Origin: Megalopta genalis
Taxonomy: Eukaryota > Arthropoda > Insecta > Hymenoptera > Halictidae
DNA length: 64,000 nt
Reading direction: 5' to 3'
NCBI RefSeq assembly: GCF_051020955.1
Contig: NW_027476169.1
Location: forward strand, 248,001 to 312,000
How positions within the stretch are numbered: position 1 is the stretch's first letter; each line of letters opens with the position of its first letter. A model generated the notes under the pieces. That model had not been told where the DNA came from. It did no database searches and was given only the letters and a program-made list of their open reading frames with translations. Of the stretch, positions 37,501 through 50,439 are shown in pieces. Made by a program: the position numbers and the translations under genes.

Positions 37501-40500
37501 CTGACCTGATACATAGCCTCATCACAAGCACCTTGAATACCTAAGTTGATCATAGTGTTTTGAAGGGTTCTTCCCATATAATATTCCAAGGAGAGATAAT
37601 AAACCCTCTAAAAGAAAATGCATTATCTTATTAAAAATAAATAAGTGTTGACTGCAATGTAATCTTATCTTGTAAAAATAAAAAAAACTTAAACGTTTAA
37701 TTTAATGCGATGCTCTAATTACGAGCAGCACGGAAAAACAAATAAGAAGACATTGAACTATGATTCATCCAATTAAAAATTTCTCAGCTTTTATCACAAA
37801 TTATGACTCATAGCTATTTCCGTATCGCATCACGAAATCAATGAATATATGTATAGTGACACGAATTAATATTCGGGCATCTTTTAAAACGGAATAACTT
37901 GTTTATAATTGGGCCAAACGGTCTACATTTTTTGTTGGATGTTAGAGTGATCAATTTACTAGACGATGGCTAAAAAATTATTTTCAAAAATTGCAATTTG
38001 TTGGCATGATAAAAAAATTGAAAAATTGTGTTTTTTCAACTTTTTTCTCTGAGCCTATAACGAAAATTTAAGAAATGCGTTTTGTGGATCTCGGTAACTT
38101 ATACGCATACGAAAATTCCATAGAAATCGATTGACCTTGACAAGATCACGATAATGGAAGTTTTTCACGAATTTCAATCAAAAGTAGGTCATTTTTACAT
38201 CTTTCAGTGGCTGAAATTTTCAGCATGCGTATAAATTGTTTCTTTGCAACGCATTCTTTAAATTTTTTCGTTATAGACTCAGATAAAAAAGTCGAAAGAA
38301 AAACATAATTTTTTAATTCTTTTATCATGCCAACAAATTACAATTGTTAAAAATAATTTTCTAGCCATCGCCTAGTAAACTAATCACTCTAACATAAAAA
38401 AAAAATGTAGACCGTTTGGCCCAATTATAAAAAAGTTATTCCGTTCTAAAAGGGTCACCGTGTATCTTATCTTAGTCGTTTCGATCGCCCTATGAATAAA
38501 AATAAATTGGCACTCGTTTTCGAATGAGAGTTGACGTCAGCAGGCGCCGCAGAGAATTCATTTTTATTACGGGTTTATTCGCGTCCATTCGGGTTCCTAA
38601 TTTGTATGGGGCAGCAGCGTGAACGATCTCGGAATATTAAAAAAAAAGTTATAACTGTTCGAACACTTTGAATGAAGGAAAAACATACATATCGTAAAAA
38701 CTGCAGGAGATCATACATGTATGGAATTTCAGACTGTTTACTAATATGATACAATAACAAACGTTTTCGAAATAATGCGGGACTTGATCCAAATACACAT
38801 ATAATGAGTTAGAGAACATAATATACGTGCTTCTCGGCTTTTAATAGGTGCGCATCACGTGATTTACACAAACAGTTGAAATACATACAACGTTCATAAC
38901 CTTCGGAATAATCAAGTGTTTGTAATAGTTCGAACAGATATCGAATTACTTGTATATCTTGAAAAAATCTTTTTAACACGGAAGCAATTCTGGATCATTT
39001 GCTTATCTCTTCACCCGCTCCGTTCCCCCCTCCACCTCTCCATTCCGCTAGTTCCATCCGCCGACGCAGATTATCTCCTCGCCCCACTTATCTACTTAAC
39101 TTATAGCTTTTATTATCGTTTATTTCCAAATTGCAATAAGTGCAAGTAGTAATTCATTCGATTCTATCTCCCTTTTAATTTTCTTTTACTCTTGAACTTT
39201 TCGTATTCATTAACCTTATTTAATCGCGTCTTCTCATTTTTTGCTTAATGCTTCTATAGTCCCTAGTTCTCCCGAAAACTTTCCTATTCGTTTGATACAC
39301 GATCGTCGATAATCATCCGCTCGTGACACGTAAATGATTAAATATTATATCAATCATTATATTATTAAATATTAATTTATATATTAAACACGTTATTATT
39401 GTAAGACGTTCATTAACACGGCCTCGTAAATAGTTGTTAAACAATTATTAATAAGCGATCGACGTGTGTAATTGGAATGGTTTCAAAAGAAAATCTTATC
39501 GCGAGCATGGCATTGGGAAAAGAATGGGGAAACTGTTTGGCTTGAGACCTCGGGGTGAGCTGATGGTAAGGCCAAACGAAAATAGCCGGTGCAACATGTT
39601 GCACATCTATTTCAAAGGTTCATCACGGTATAGCATCGTTCTTGCACAAATAGTATTATACGTATATTCATACACGTAACTTCGGAACCATTGCGAAAAT
39701 TGTACGTACACTCACGCTCGGCTCGACTTGAATCCTTCGTTTCTTTCATCGTGGAGCATAATCTTGTTGAACAAAACGTTATCATCCTCGAAAAGAGTCT
39801 TAATAATTTCGAAAATGTTTCCAGCAAGCCGGAACGTTTAAAAGGTGAAGGTCTTCCTCGATAACTGCTCGTTAATTTATTACGACCGCGTTTATTGCAA
39901 ATTTATTGCCAAACGAAAAAAAAGTTACCCGCGCTTCTATTACTAATAATACGAACAGTCATTGACCGACGGATAATTACATGCGCTTCTTTATCAACAG
40001 ACAACCCAGCGTAACCGAGAAAATATCTACGGAGACGGATATTTATTGTGAAACTAATTTTGAGAAAAGAAAAATTGGAAAGATAATTTATTCACTCGTG
40101 ATATTAACTATTGTTCTTTGTTTATCGTAACATTGCTCTAGATACGAAAAAAAGTACCTAGGGTAAAATATGTCAAACGCACAAATGGAATTAATTTCAT
40201 TAATCACAGAACGATACTTTCACGGTGTTCTATGTATTCGTAACTTTGCAATGACATTACAAAGAAACGAACGTAAATCGTGGGAAAAAAATGCCCCCGA
40301 AAAAGAAACATACCTTCGGGTCCTTTTCGTAGTAGTATTGCTGAGTACGTATCCATCTAGACACTAAGTTGTCCTTGACGCTATGTGCCAAGGCGAAGAA
40401 GTAATCTCTGCTCGTTGCCACATTACGATCCTTCACGAGCGTGTAATGCAAATGTCGATTGAAGGTTTTCTTAAAATTTCCAACGTTCTCGACGTCGACG

Positions 40501-40556
40501 ATACCACGAACGGAAATCTGCTTCCTTTTCTCATGATCTACATCTGAAGCAGACAT
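34515..40556 (-). CDS. GlyP: Glycogen phosphorylase
   Basis: Exons in coding order: 40556-40314, 37607-37506, 37424-37110, 37032-36921, 36834-36675, 36600-36441, 36356-36046, 35962-35848, 35703-35521, 35430-35083, 35000-34515; 844 aa, the family length. The enzyme releases glucose-1-phosphate from glycogen in the cytosol with pyridoxal phosphate. Visible features: the regulatory serine Ser15 in EKRKQISVRGI (phosphorylase-kinase site), [29 protein letters not shown], the 280s-loop-type NDNFFEGKELRLKQEYF, TNGITPRRWLLLCNP, and the PLP-lysine block TEASGTGNMKFM with Lys681, followed by GTLDGANVEM. The ATG gives the standard MSASD-like N-terminus. Intron 1 is 2.7 kb and holds a foldback element; the others are short. 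Sequence suggests a fully active, phosphorylation-controlled enzyme. Confidence 0.97.
37858..38465. mobile_element. Foldback (MITE-like) element in glycogen phosphorylase intron 1
   Basis: Two inverted arms of roughly 230 bp. The left arm has AACGGAATAACTTGTTTATA, GGGCCAAACGGTCTACATTT, GACGATGGCTA and TTGTTGGCATGATAAAA. The right arm repeats these on the opposite strand (for example AATGTAGACCGTTTGGCCC and AAGTTATTCCGTTCT) and ends GGTCACCGTGTA. The centre is not palindromic. Arms differ by roughly one base in ten by eye, so it is not recent. No transposase is encoded. Confidence 0.85.
38466..40313. other. Remainder of glycogen phosphorylase intron 1
   Basis: AT-rich intronic DNA with a CT-rich patch at 39008-39080. 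I see no exon or RNA gene in it. Confidence 0.6.
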
Positions 40557-41765
40557 CTCGGTTTCGTTGTACTGTGCCCGATGCAAGAGTTCCCTTTCGA
40601 CACGGTATTATTTATCTGCAATTTGTACTTCTTTGTACTCGTCGGTACGCTAGCACGCGAGATTAAAATAATCTATAGCGTGACACTTCGACTGAACTTA
40701 CTTTCGCCGTCGCGCGAACTTATACAAAAATCTCTCTGCTTAAAAAGTTTGTTATTTACACGAATCTTTACGGACGAACAATGCTGTTTTCAGGTGTGGT
40801 TGTTCGCCGGGCAGCGACTCGACAAGCAAGATCTATCGCCTGCTTCGTGACGATTTTCAGTGTATTCAGGCACAAAACTGACCGGTACTTTTACGATACA
40901 TCCGTCGAAACCGGCGCCATGGAAGGACAACACACGTATGCTACCCAGAGACGAATAACACGCGCATCTTTCGCAAGTTTTCAGACGGTCACCTTGCGTT
41001 AAGGTCGCGCAAGCGCGTGGCGTGCATGCGACATGCAACACACTAATTTCGCCTCACGTGATTTTTTCGGTGCAACTACCGACCGGATTTGGTGATTTGA
41101 ACACTTTTTTCAAACGCACCGCTCGCACCATCTACAGTCTAGCCTTTAAACTCTTTGAAGCAAAAGAATTCTTCTTATCCTTGTAACGAAAGCTACAAAA
41201 AAAAGCGCGATGTATGTAACTTCATATTTTACAGAGAGATTGTTGTTGACGTCAGTTATGTCTACGAATAATGTTACAAAAAAGAAAAAACGTGCTGAAT
41301 ACACAATATCGAATTGGAGAAACTTGACAAACAATTCGTTGCGACATTTTCGGAATATCGAAGAAACCACGTTGTAACTGTTTAAATAGAACATTTTATT
41401 AGATTCTAATTTCTCGCAGTATAAAAATCTGTATAAAATAGTAGTTATTTATTATAAAATATACTTAATGCTATGATAAAACTTTATACAAATTTGTACA
41501 TAGAAAAATATGAGCCGTTTGTTTTGAAAGCGGCATAAGTCACACTTTACCGTAATGAAAAGTGGTGATTTTTTTAATGTTTATACGAAATTATTTATAC
41601 TGAGAAAAATATCAGTATCCTGAGATAAATAAATACAAGTAAATCTCCTCGAAAGTTACACATCCATATTTTTAAACGTGTTAAAACGCAAACCCTTGAA
41701 TATATCGACTTAAAAAACAAAGTGACTTATGCCACTTTCAAAATAAACGGCTCGTATATCGATCT
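40557..41765. other. Glycogen phosphorylase 5' flank and TONSL 3' flank
   Basis: The part up to about 41100 has higher GC and should contain the GlyP transcription start (minus strand). The rest to 41765 is the TONSL side only if TONSL transcripts extend past the GlyP start direction; in fact both genes run leftward, so this is the TONSL 3' UTR followed by the GlyP promoter. A small inverted-repeat element lies at 41508-41758. Confidence 0.6.
41508..41758. mobile_element. Short MITE-like inverted repeat in the TONSL 3' flank
   Basis: The left arm at 41508-41549 (GAGCCGTTTGTTTTGAAAG, then CGGCATAAGTCACACTTT) is repeated in reverse at 41719-41756 (AAAGTGACTTATGCC, then ACTTTCAAAATAAACGGCTC). 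Arms of about 40 bp enclose about 170 bp. The right arm ends eight bases from the TONSL stop codon, so the element would be transcribed in its 3' UTR. Confidence 0.8.
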
Positions 41766-44700
41766 TCAATTTGTAAGTCTCTGATTGGTGGGTTTAAAAA
41801 TTACGAGATTATGGGCTAACGTTTTCACAATTGCTTTTCCTCGCCATAAATTAAGCCAGTGTTCGCACACGTTCGAAAACATGCTCACAATAACTAGACA
41901 AATTTCTGGACTCTTGATGTATCCTGCCGGATCAGGAAATTCAACGATAGTTGCGCAACCGCTAACATCGATGTGTCTTAATGTAGGCGTATATTTCAAT
42001 AATAAATTCAACGATCGCACTCCTATTTCTCTATTTCCTCTGAGCACAAATTTAGAAAGATTCGACGCTTGCGACAATATGTTTTTTATATCTATATCCG
42101 ATAAATGACAAGCAGCAAGCTCCAAACATTCCAGATTTGTTAACGAAAAATCTGTTGCATTGACTATGCTTTTAGCTAAATTATGTCCGTTCGATGAAGC
42201 AGTACATGATAAATTTAAATTAAGCAACTGTCTTTGCAAGACGATACAGGGCTCGTCTTTGGCGAAGTTGTTCCAAGATATGTCCAAATTCACCAGGCTA
42301 CTATTGTTCAAAAGGAAACGAGAGCTAGACAATAAACAGTTTCGTAAATTTAAAGTACGAAGTTGCGATAAAGGAGCAAGCAGTTTGGATAGTATCTCAT
42401 GACTTTTCGGCCCGAGCGGATTGTAACTGAGATCCAATAATTTAAGCTGTAAAGGCAATTTTTTTAATTTACTCAAACACGTGGAATCTATATTACAGCC
42501 TTGCAAATACAATTCCTGCAAACCCGACAATTTAAAAATACAATCATTCAGGATCTCAGCTATATCCTGTAATTCTCCGTTCGACAAATCGAGAATTTGT
42601 ACGTTCTTCTCGTATACCAATGTCTTCAATATGCATACGAGTTCCTGTCTGCTCATATCTTCTTGCCTCAATCTCAATATGAACGTGTTCTCGCACGACT
42701 TCAAACATTTCGATACGACCTCGCGTACTTTTATATTGTAAATACCGCAGATAGTCCCGTATCGTTCGACTATGGGCGGAGTTTCTAGATCAACTATCTC
42801 GCATTTGAAATTTTTCACTATGTCCCCTTCGTTCAAAATGGTGAACACATTATTGGCATTTATCGCGATACCGTTCATAGTTTTCAAATGGAACTTTGCT
42901 TTACAGCCGGTATCATTGTGAAACATCTTTTCGATATCGATCAATATATCATCCACCGAGAGTTGTGCGGCATTCGATAGTTCTACCTGAGTTTGGAATG
43001 TTTTTTCGTCTACGGAAACGTTTAAAATAATTGATTTTATCAGAACGTTAGCTTCGTTAGAGAGCAAATTGGTAGAAGGTAAATCTACGGGCGAAGGTGT
43101 TCGAGAAAGATTTTCTTTTGTAAATCCGGCCGACAACAGACACAATTGCTGCTTTTTCTTCCGAGGTTTACAACGATTCAGAGACTGCATTACCACGGTA
43201 TCGCAGCTGTCGGTACTTTTCTCTTCGGTTAATTCGAGCTCGTTCTCACTTAATGCAGAATCTTGAGCCTTTGTTTTTTGTTTTTTCGAATTCTTATCGT
43301 GATCAATATCTCCGTTGCTCGATTTCCTTTTCGTTGTACTAAAATTATCATTGGAATACTTTCTTTCCCAAACACCTTCCTTAATATCATCTTCCAACCA
43401 ATCGTCTGAAAGAACTTCTTCGCTGTTCAAAAGCGGATTTACAACACGTTTAGTAGAAGTTAAAGTTGTTCCGATTGGATCGCTTCGGTGCTTCAAACTA
43501 GCTATAGTTCTTTTGTAGTCTTCTCCTGCCGAAATCTTTTCTGTATTATCCCTTTTGTCGTTAATAGATCTCCTAGAATTACGTGGCGATTTACTTGATC
43601 GGTTCGAGTCTTTCTTTGTACTCGTTGGAAGCATAGCAGACAAGACCTTATGGATTTCGTCATATTCAGCCTGTTCTTCTGGAGATAAGTAATCAACGCG
43701 ATCCCTCCAGTTTTTTAAACAATCCAATACCGTATCATCTTCGTTCGTTTTCAGCTCCAAGTTTGCCCCGTGATCTATTAAAAGTTTCATCATACAGATA
43801 TTACCGCAAGACGCAGCGTCATGAAGAGGTGTAACCCCCTGACACATGAGACTTCCGGGGTCATTTACATCTGCACCATGTTGTAATAATAATTTTGCAA
43901 CTTCTACGTGACCGTGATTAGCAGCCTCGTGCAGAGGAGTCCAACCAAAATGATCTCGAACGTTTGTCGGATGACCAGCCTCCAGTAATTTCTCTGCACT
44001 TTCGATGTTTCCATTGATACAAGCCACGTGAAGTTGCGTTTCACCCTTTTCGTTTCGTTTCACAACCGCTGACTTTCTTCTGGTCCGTTTTCTACTGATT
44101 TTGCTCTCTTCCTTGGCTCTCAATTCAGTTTCTACGTCCGATAAATCTTCCAAACAAATGTTCGCTCCGATATCATTTCCCTCCGATTCACTTTCACTCT
44201 CCGTACCAGCAGATAATTCTTTCAGAGCGTCTAACTCTTCCTGAAGCGACTTTACCTCTTCCGTGCTTCCGTAGTCTATTAAATAATTTAAACGTTCTTT
44301 CAAAACGGACATTTCCAAGGAAACGTCGTTAGAAATTTTTGCGTTCTTCAAGGCTAAGTTATACGTATCTTGAATTTTTTCGTCTGTCGCTTTAGTCGCT
44401 ATCAATAAATCAGCTAAAAACAAGGCTGATCTACAAATTTCACGGGGATCTGTGCAGAACTGCAATTCCTTTTGAGCAAACTCCAATGCCTCGTTATACT
44501 GTCCTACATCCTTCAGAGTCTGTGCTAAGCTCAAAAAAGCTGCTCCCGTGCGATCGCTTTTGATGTCTTCCGCGCATTTAAGCATTTCTCTGTAGTAATT
44601 GATTGCTTTTTCAAAACAATTCACTGCAACCGATGCATCGCCGAGTATTTCGTAAAGTTTCAACCTTTCGCTTGTACTTTCTTCTGTGCTTAAAGCTTGT

Positions 44701-46052
44701 TCTGTCGAATGCAAAGTTGCCACTGTGAAACAAAATTGTATTTACAAAACATATTAAATTAACTGTATTTGTGAAATATTTTTTTTATAACTATATTATA
44801 CCTATTCTAAGATCTTTTTCTACTTGTTGCTTAATGCTGTTAGGTAAATTCTCCATAACATAAAGAGAGACCAGTATCTTTCGCGACCCGTACCATTTTT
44901 CCATTTTCAAAAGTAATTCGGCTTGAAAAAGTTGTGCTTCTGCTTTCAAAAGCATATTATCGACATCAGCTGCTGTCTCGAAGTGTTGTAACGCTGATTC
45001 GTAATCCGTTTTACGTTCATAAATACCACCTAGAGCAATTTGTGTTCTATGAAAATCTTCTTGTAAGTTATGCGTTTTGCACAATTGTGCTGCCTTTTCC
45101 ATGAGATCAACAGCTTGAGAATGTTCCTTTTGAGCTTCTAGCACCAAGCCCAAATTTAAAAGTAATCGTGCCCGCATAGTCATTAGCTCCTTCAAGTCTA
45201 TATTTGAATCTCCTAATCTAAAAACAATTAATCAATAAATTAAAAGTTGTCCCCGTATAAAGAATTAATGTTACGTATCGTGTATGCATAAAAGGCAAAA
45301 TATACTCATTGCACAGTCGTATACTCTTCATATATGCTTTCCTCGCATTACATAGAATCTCTGGCCTTTCCTCAGACTTTTCAACCAAACTTTCGCCCCA
45401 GCAAAAATATGTTCTACCCAATGTGGCGTAAGCTCTTTGTTCCTCTAATAAACTGTTCATTTCCTTGGCTCCTTCTACCTAAGACAAAAATGTCATTATT
45501 TTAATTGTTTGCATAATTTTATGAATTAATGGACAGCAAAAAACATACCCAAATAATGATTCTGATGTTTTAATGCTTCTTCGTAGGCCCCAAGATTTGC
45601 TTGTATTTCTCCGATCATTCTATGAGCTACAGCAACATTCAATTTGTCATTTATGATGCTACAAACCTCAAATTGTTCCGTGTATTCCTGTAAGGCATCT
45701 TCGTACTTTCCCGTTTCAAAATATATATCTCCAAGCTCTTTTACGACTACGGCAAGTTGTTGAAGATTGCCATCTCGTTTCACCCGTTTCTTCTTTTTGA
45801 TTAATCCTGTTAATTCAGAAAATTGATCCGGAAATTAATAAATAAAACTACTTAATCGACAATTAAACAAATAATGTATATACACAATGTTTATATAATA
45901 TATATATTATATATTACTATAATATATATTATAATATATATATATATATTACTATAATATATATTATATATATAATATATAATACTAATATACTCTCTCT
46001 CTCTAATACAATATTATTATAATACGGAACTAACACTTACTTTCTATATCCA
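41766..46052 (-). CDS. TONSL: Tonsoku-like protein (TONSL)
   Basis: Exons in coding order: 46052-46040, 45806-45549, 45474-45306, 45217-44802, 44722-41766; 1270 aa. Order of domains: TPR array (residues 1 to about 430, with helices such as EYTEQFEVCSIINDKLNVAV); an acidic stretch (ESESESEGND); ankyrin repeats at about 508-620 (GETQLHVACINGN, FGWTPLHEAANHGHVEVAKL, GVTPLHDAASCGN); a basic linker; a ubiquitin-like segment near 850-920; and C-terminal leucine-rich repeats (LQLKLLDLSYNPLG). TONSL with MMS22L reads unmethylated H4K20 on new histones and loads RAD51 at broken forks. The H4-tail contact residues of the ankyrin domain (the Asp, Trp, Glu and Asn in DHFGWTPLHEAANHG) are present. Exon 1 codes for only four residues plus one base, which makes the start less certain than the rest. 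Exon 3 uses the second AG of TTAGGTAG. Confidence 0.93.
45888..46020. repeat. TA-rich palindromic microsatellite in TONSL intron 1
   Basis: Repeats of TATAATATAT and its complement fill most of the intron, followed by a short (CT)n run at 45999-46009. Self-complementary throughout. Confidence 0.85.
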
Positions 46053-48489
46053 TCGTGCAGATTGTTTAAAAACATATGATTCTCGGCAGCTAATACGGTG
46101 TTCTTGGTGGATAGAAACAAACAAAGGAGGCGTCCAAATGGAAAGGTGTAGTCGCATTCGAAAAATATCAAACACTATAGCGTATTTACATATAACGGTA
46201 AAGAAGAAAGCACAAATTGCTATGGATGGAGAAACGAGGCAAGGTTGGTTAAATCGTTACAGATCTAAATTAATATCGACCGCCGAGATAAAAGAATAAG
46301 GTATTTCACGCTTGCACAGATTTAGGCTATTTTACGCTTTTGCACACATTTTATTGAAACTTTTTTTTAAATGAAAGTTTAAATGGAAAAAGTTGGGACG
46401 CCTGTGTGACCGAAATAACATACATATAACGGAACCGTGAGAAAATAATTACATTATAAATTTCTATGGCACTGGCTACGAATTGGAATCACTTTAATCC
46501 AATTAGAACGAAGCGAATCACACGAGTTATAACAGAGTTTCCGTCAGTAAAATTCCTCATGCGTGTACGTACTATTGACTTTGTGAGTGTGTATATATTT
46601 CATACGAAATATTCGTGAACTTCAGTGACTGAACAATCTGCGGAACATATGCGAGAGACTGTGCCGAGCTACATGATACGCTATTATTCGACAGCATCTT
46701 AACGGCGGCGCTTGAAAACAAGATGTAGACCGAGTTTTTGATGAAATTTTCAAATGAAAATTCAACGCTCGAATATTTCGTATGTACATATCCAATTAAA
46801 TATTTCGTATGCATGTATTATCAGAGCCTATAGTATATATAGCAAATAAAATAAAGCTTCGTACAATTTTCTATTATGATCGAAAGAATCGTGAACGCTC
46901 GAGAGTGCGCTTCTACTTCGTGAAATCTTGAAACCAATTTTTTTGCAGACGAAAGAAAAATTGTACACAATTTACAAAGTATACAAATGTTATTCAATTC
47001 TCTGAATCTACAGGAATCGCTTACTAACTATTTTACTAACGGTGATCACATAGTCATATTGAACTATTCTTGTATACTAACGGTGATTAGAACCGCAGAG
47101 AAATTTGTATTCCTTAACGACATTGAATTTGAGCCGATTACTAAAATTCGATCATTCTGACATGTATTCGTACATACATGTACGTATATAATTAATCGCG
47201 TATTCGTTTGATTGTATAATTTAATTTCGAATCCCATAATTCGTATAATATGAAAAAGTTCATGATCCATGAAAAACTATTTCCTAAACAAAAGCGTTAA
47301 AATGAACCGAATTCTTCGCGTAATTCGTGACAAGTGTAAACCCCCAATCGCTTCGTAATCTACGGAGCTTAAGTACGAGCTGGTACGAGGTAGTACGAGC
47401 GTCGTACAGTAGGTAACCTGTGGCGCTTGAAAGTTCATTCATTCCGTGCGACTGGGACTGGTGGTTCAGTTTCAGTCAGGTTGCGGCTCACTAAAAGGTG
47501 ATGGCTGCAGCGTGCCGTGGAAGAGTGACACGAAGTTGACATATTGCGCGAAAACGGTATCGGACGTCCCCTCGTCTTTCACTTGAATATCTTTTAATGA
47601 TCTCCGTCAAATCCACTAATGGCAGGAGAGTTGCGTAAAGAGAAGTTTACGGGTAAGCTGCACGTTAATACTCTTCAGTTTAGAATCACACCAACTTCGG
47701 ATCGATACGCGGATTCTCTTGAACGCTGACGAATTTCGTTTTCACGGCGCGCGGACGCTGATCTTATTTTTCTTCATCTCAACACGTGAAAAAATCTATG
47801 ATTCCTCTTGTTTCTATTATTAAATAAACGCTCGCTTTCGTAAGCTTCAAGAATACTTGATCAAATTATCCCTTCCACAGTTATAATTACAGAGATAAAT
47901 TGCTATTAATTGAGCCACTCTGTTAGAAGAGGTACTACTCCCTTTGTTGAGCATTCTACGATTATTACAAATCGGAAGCGCATTGTTGTAATAATTAAAC
48001 TAATTATTGTGGTATTGTTGTATTAACGTTTATTATTCATATTTGTATTTAAATTATTAAACAAACATAATAACATTCTGCTGTTATGAGAAAGCTGGGA
48101 ATGTGTCTTTAAATTACAAGTGCAAATACTTACGGTATTCGTTTATCGTTTTGTAAAACAAGCATCAAAATTGTGCATTTTGTAATTTCTGTTTTTAGAT
48201 TCAGAGATCGTGCATATATGATACATATGTATATGTATACGTATCTATTTATACATATACACATGTGATGTTGTGTAATAAGTGTCTGTTTATTTTAAGA
48301 TTAGTCTCTTCGATTATTGAGTGTTGTCGGAAAGTCGAGTTTTAGCCAATTTACTTTATATTAAAACGTAAGAATATTTCTTTTTCAATGATTATTACGT
48401 TTAGTTCTAGTTCAACCAACGCTGCTCTTTCAGTCAAGTACAAAGGAAAGCTCCACAATGTTCTATTGCGATATTAAAATTCATCAACG
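46053..48489. promoter_or_regulatory. TONSL/Rabin8 divergent promoter region and Rabin8 5' noncoding exons
   Basis: TONSL and the Rabin8 homologue are head to head. GC rises near 47380-47780, and an initiator-like TTCAGTTTCAGTCAGG occurs at about 47466-47482. An exon ending at 47652 (ACGG|GTAAGC) can join an acceptor at 48433 (CTTTCAG|TCAAG). Joined, they contain a short upstream frame from ATG 47619 that stops at 48477, 12 nt before the main ATG. The 46053-47300 part shows nothing else. Confidence 0.45.
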
Positions 48490-50439
48490 ATGGAAGAAAG
48501 AAAACTCTCGAAATCCTGTGACATTCTGGCAAGATTGAATGAGAATGAACAGAAACTGTTTGAAAATCAAAATCATAACAAGAAATCATCTTCTATTACA
48601 TTCGACGAGGTGGATGCAGATATTTTAGCGAATAATAAGGATCACATCAATGATTCGTCCAAAATCAATTGCTGTAATATCCCTTCGAAACTATCATTAC
48701 CTTCGAAAGATATACAGGTAAGTTTATGTTCTAATTAATGTAAATACAATGATTTTATTTCAATTAAAATAGTGACTGCTTTCTCGACTTAAGAATTCAG
48801 AAAGCGAGGAGAAACCATGTTCTATGAAACAGAACGATCCGCCACCTTCGCCGACTACTCTACAGTGGGGAAGGGCTATAGCCGAAGTAAAGGAACAAGC
48901 TGTAGCAAAATTACAAGATGAACTTAAGAGGGCTCACGAGGAGCTGAAATTGAAAGATGAAGAAGTTACTAGACTTTCAAGAATTAAACAGGATGTTGAA
49001 GCTGAATTGGAAGAACTCACTGCCAGCCTTTTTCAAGTAAAAAAAAATAAATAATTTTATGAAAATAATGTAGAAAATTTGTTATCAAATGTAACTTAAT
49101 ATTCTCGCATGCAATAGGAAGCGCACAACATGGTTAGGGAAGCAAATGTTCGCCAAGCTACTGCGGAACGCCTATTGGAAGAAAGTCGTATGAAAGCTGA
49201 AGTTTTGGCTGCTGAGGTTGCAGCTCTGAAAACGCTGGTGTTGACTTCAACACCAGCGAAACCAAACTTCCATTTACATCCCCAAATCGATACGAAAAGT
49301 CGTTTAAATATCGAAGATGGTCAACAAGGTCTTTTTGCAAGAAAACATCGAAGGTACGATTACTGTGAAAACGATCTATAAGCACATTTGACTACCTCAG
49401 ACGTTTCTCTTCTTAGATCACCGTCGCATTTCAATTTAAAATACGGACGAGAGAATTCTCCACCGGACTCTCCGTTGAGAGAACAAAGACCATCGTTACC
49501 AACTGATCGAGAATCTCTGGAAAGAGATTGGAAAAAAGAATCAGAAAAGGATAGAGACAAAGAATGTAAAGATTTTGGTTTGGAGGTGGATCCGAGAATT
49601 CACACGGAGTTTCTTAAATGGAAAGCTAATCCGTGCGTAGACAAAGGTGACCCTTTTGTTGGTAGAATTTTTAAAGAAGACATCGACCTTTGTCTTGATT
49701 TCCCTAATAAGGAGTTGGGTATAAGAGTTAGACAAGCCGTTCTTGATGGTATTATATTTATCGAGGCTATCAGTGACAAAACTAAGTTTACTTTTCGAAA
49801 GTGAGTCACACGTTCCGTTATAGAAACACGACATTAAAGAGAGAATTCTAGTTATGTTGAAAAAAAAATTATATTCTATTGTTTTCAGAAAATGTATATT
49901 ATTGGAAGCACCGCGACAATGTTATTATCGCATGAGACTTGGGGATCAAGAAAATCAGTGGTACAGCATATCACAAATTTGTCGCAACCGAGTGAGTTTG
50001 GAAATTTAAAAAGTCGCTTATATTCTAAAGAATGTGAAAATTGACTTGAATGTCCTATTTTTATAGATTATAGCAGTCTGCGATTTCTTGAATTATTTAC
50101 GTTATATTGAGCGTGGCCTTGTCAAAAGCTCAGGTAAATCATAGATTTAAATTTTACTTATGATATACACAAAAATTCTCTCAAAACAAAAATAAACAAA
50201 AAATGTTTCATAGTATTTCGTTTGATTCCTTATGCTTGCAATGTAAAATGTTAAACATAGTGTTTCTTCTTCACATATAAAGTATTATAATAAAATATAG
50301 TATAAGTAGATAATATAGTGGAAACGTAACGAATATTTAATATTATGTATTTGTTGCAGTTCATGATGTTTATTGGGAAATTATACGATTGCGAAAGGAA
50401 ATGGCGTTTGCACGTTTAGGTCTCGAATTATCGTCTTAG
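48490..50439 (+). CDS. RAB3IP: Rab guanine-nucleotide exchange factor, Rabin8/GRAB (Sec2) family
   Basis: Exons: 48490-48717, 48794-49036, 49118-49353, 49417-49800, 49889-49991, 50067-50133, 50360-50439; 446 aa. The family core is a Sec2-type parallel coiled coil (residues about 90-185: RAIAEVKEQAVAKLQDELKR, LKDEEVTRLSRIKQDVEAEL, EAHNMVREANVRQATAERLL), which opens the nucleotide site of Rab8/Rab3. The C-terminal conserved domain has FLKWKANPCVDKGDPFVGRI, EDIDLCLDFPNKELGIRVRQ, CYYRMRLGDQENQWYSISQI, then RNRIIAVCDFLNYLRYIERG and VYWEIIRLRKEM, as in mammalian RAB3IP/RAB3IL1. It should act on secretory vesicles and in ciliogenesis with Rab11 and the exocyst. The first exon is Asn/Ser-rich and not conserved by eye. 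The sequence alone does not separate RAB3IP from RAB3IL1. Confidence 0.92.

Noticed and set aside
40581..41041. Several overlapping frames upstream of glycogen phosphorylase
   Set aside because: No family resemblance; they lie in the GC-raised promoter and 5' UTR area where chance frames are common.
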